In this document: piece after piece, positions 5,071-5,123 of the stretch
Position numbering within the stretch: position 1 is the stretch's first letter
How the letters are laid out: each line of letters starts with the position of its first letter
Source: Treponema sp.
GTDB lineage: Bacteria > Spirochaetota > Spirochaetia > Treponematales > Breznakiellaceae
Direction of reading: 5' to 3'
Assembly (NCBI GenBank): GCA_031281855.1
Contig: JAITEW010000049.1
Coordinates: forward strand, 1 to 5,123
DNA: 5,123 nucleotides
Position numbers and translations under genes: made by a program
Notes under the pieces: model-generated
What the model saw: only the letters and a program-made list of their open reading frames with translations
What the model was told of the DNA's origin: nothing
Databases searched by the model: none

Positions 5071-5123
5071 CTTACTGGGTATTCCCTTGACTAAGGTTAG
5101 TTAATCTTCCGCACAACGGAGCT
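5071..5123. other. right-edge intergenic sequence, no gene recognised
   Basis: Beyond the terminator I see no coding region. A TTGACT at 5087-5092 could be a -35 box, but no matching -10 falls within the remaining bases. ACTAA GG TTAGT at 5090-5101 is a short inverted repeat using the same ACTAA/TTAGT core as the ROK operator in the opposite arrangement. It may be regulatory sequence for a gene outside the window. Confidence 0.3.

Noticed and set aside
5022..5090. 22-codon small frame (begins MGLLDFSPY) after the dehydrogenase, with AGGG 7 nt upstream
   Set aside because: It overlaps the inner and outer right arms of the terminator hairpin and runs into the T tail; the composition is explained by the hairpin. 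There is no homology or conservation evidence.
1..5123. CRISPR arrays, tRNA/rRNA genes, insertion sequences, attachment sites or defence genes
   Set aside because: No regularly spaced repeats, cloverleaf-like sequence, transposase motifs or paired terminal repeats were seen on either strand.

Overview
The window reads as a bacterial carbohydrate-metabolism locus with five protein-coding genes. Two transcription units diverge from one compact promoter region, and the truncated end of a third unit converges from the left edge. The DNA is moderately GC-rich, and by eye the two right-hand genes use more G/C at third positions than the left-hand ones. Promoters are textbook sigma-70 type. The combination of a Paenibacillus/Treponema-style GH20 C-terminus, an XylR/NagC-like ROK repressor and a short mannitol-1-phosphate-type dehydrogenase fits a free-living or gut-associated fermenter. 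A termite-gut-type Treponema or a Firmicute is my best guess, but this is low-confidence inference; no rRNA or lineage marker is present.

Layout, left to right. (1) 1-614 (+): C-terminal 203 codons of a GH20-type beta-N-acetylhexosaminidase, cut by the window edge. (2) 615-646: a short convergent gap with a 15-bp direct repeat and, running into the next gene, a weak terminator-like hairpin. (3) 647-1351 (-): PIG-L/LmbE zinc deacetylase. (4) 1352-1419: gap with GC-rich alternative hairpins and a very strong purine ribosome-binding tract. (5) 1420-2673 (-): ROK-family repressor, so the left operon is rok then deacetylase. (6) 2674-2769: divergent promoter region with back-to-back consensus promoters whose -35 boxes are 9 bp apart. 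A perfect 9-9-9 inverted repeat overlaps the rok -10 box and reaches to its start codon. (7) 2770-3777 (+): PfkB-family sugar kinase whose predicted transcript starts on the A of its ATG, so it should be leaderless. (8) 3780-4985 (+): mannitol-1-phosphate 5-dehydrogenase-like enzyme, 2 bp behind the kinase and probably translationally coupled. (9) 4986-5123: a long two-tier hairpin with a T-rich tail (terminator), then about 50 bp with no recognisable gene.

How the genes may work together (inference): the ROK protein senses a sugar or sugar phosphate and represses its own promoter, which also drives the deacetylase, and possibly the divergent kinase-dehydrogenase pair. The kinase would make a phosphorylated sugar or polyol, and the dehydrogenase would interconvert a polyol-1-phosphate with a ketose-6-phosphate using NAD(H). 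No PTS component is visible, so a kinase-dependent polyol or fructose route is plausible. The hexosaminidase and deacetylase together hint at handling of N-acetylated amino sugars such as chitin or peptidoglycan fragments. I see no clearly new system; the most unusual points are the promoter architecture and the predicted leaderless kinase mRNA.
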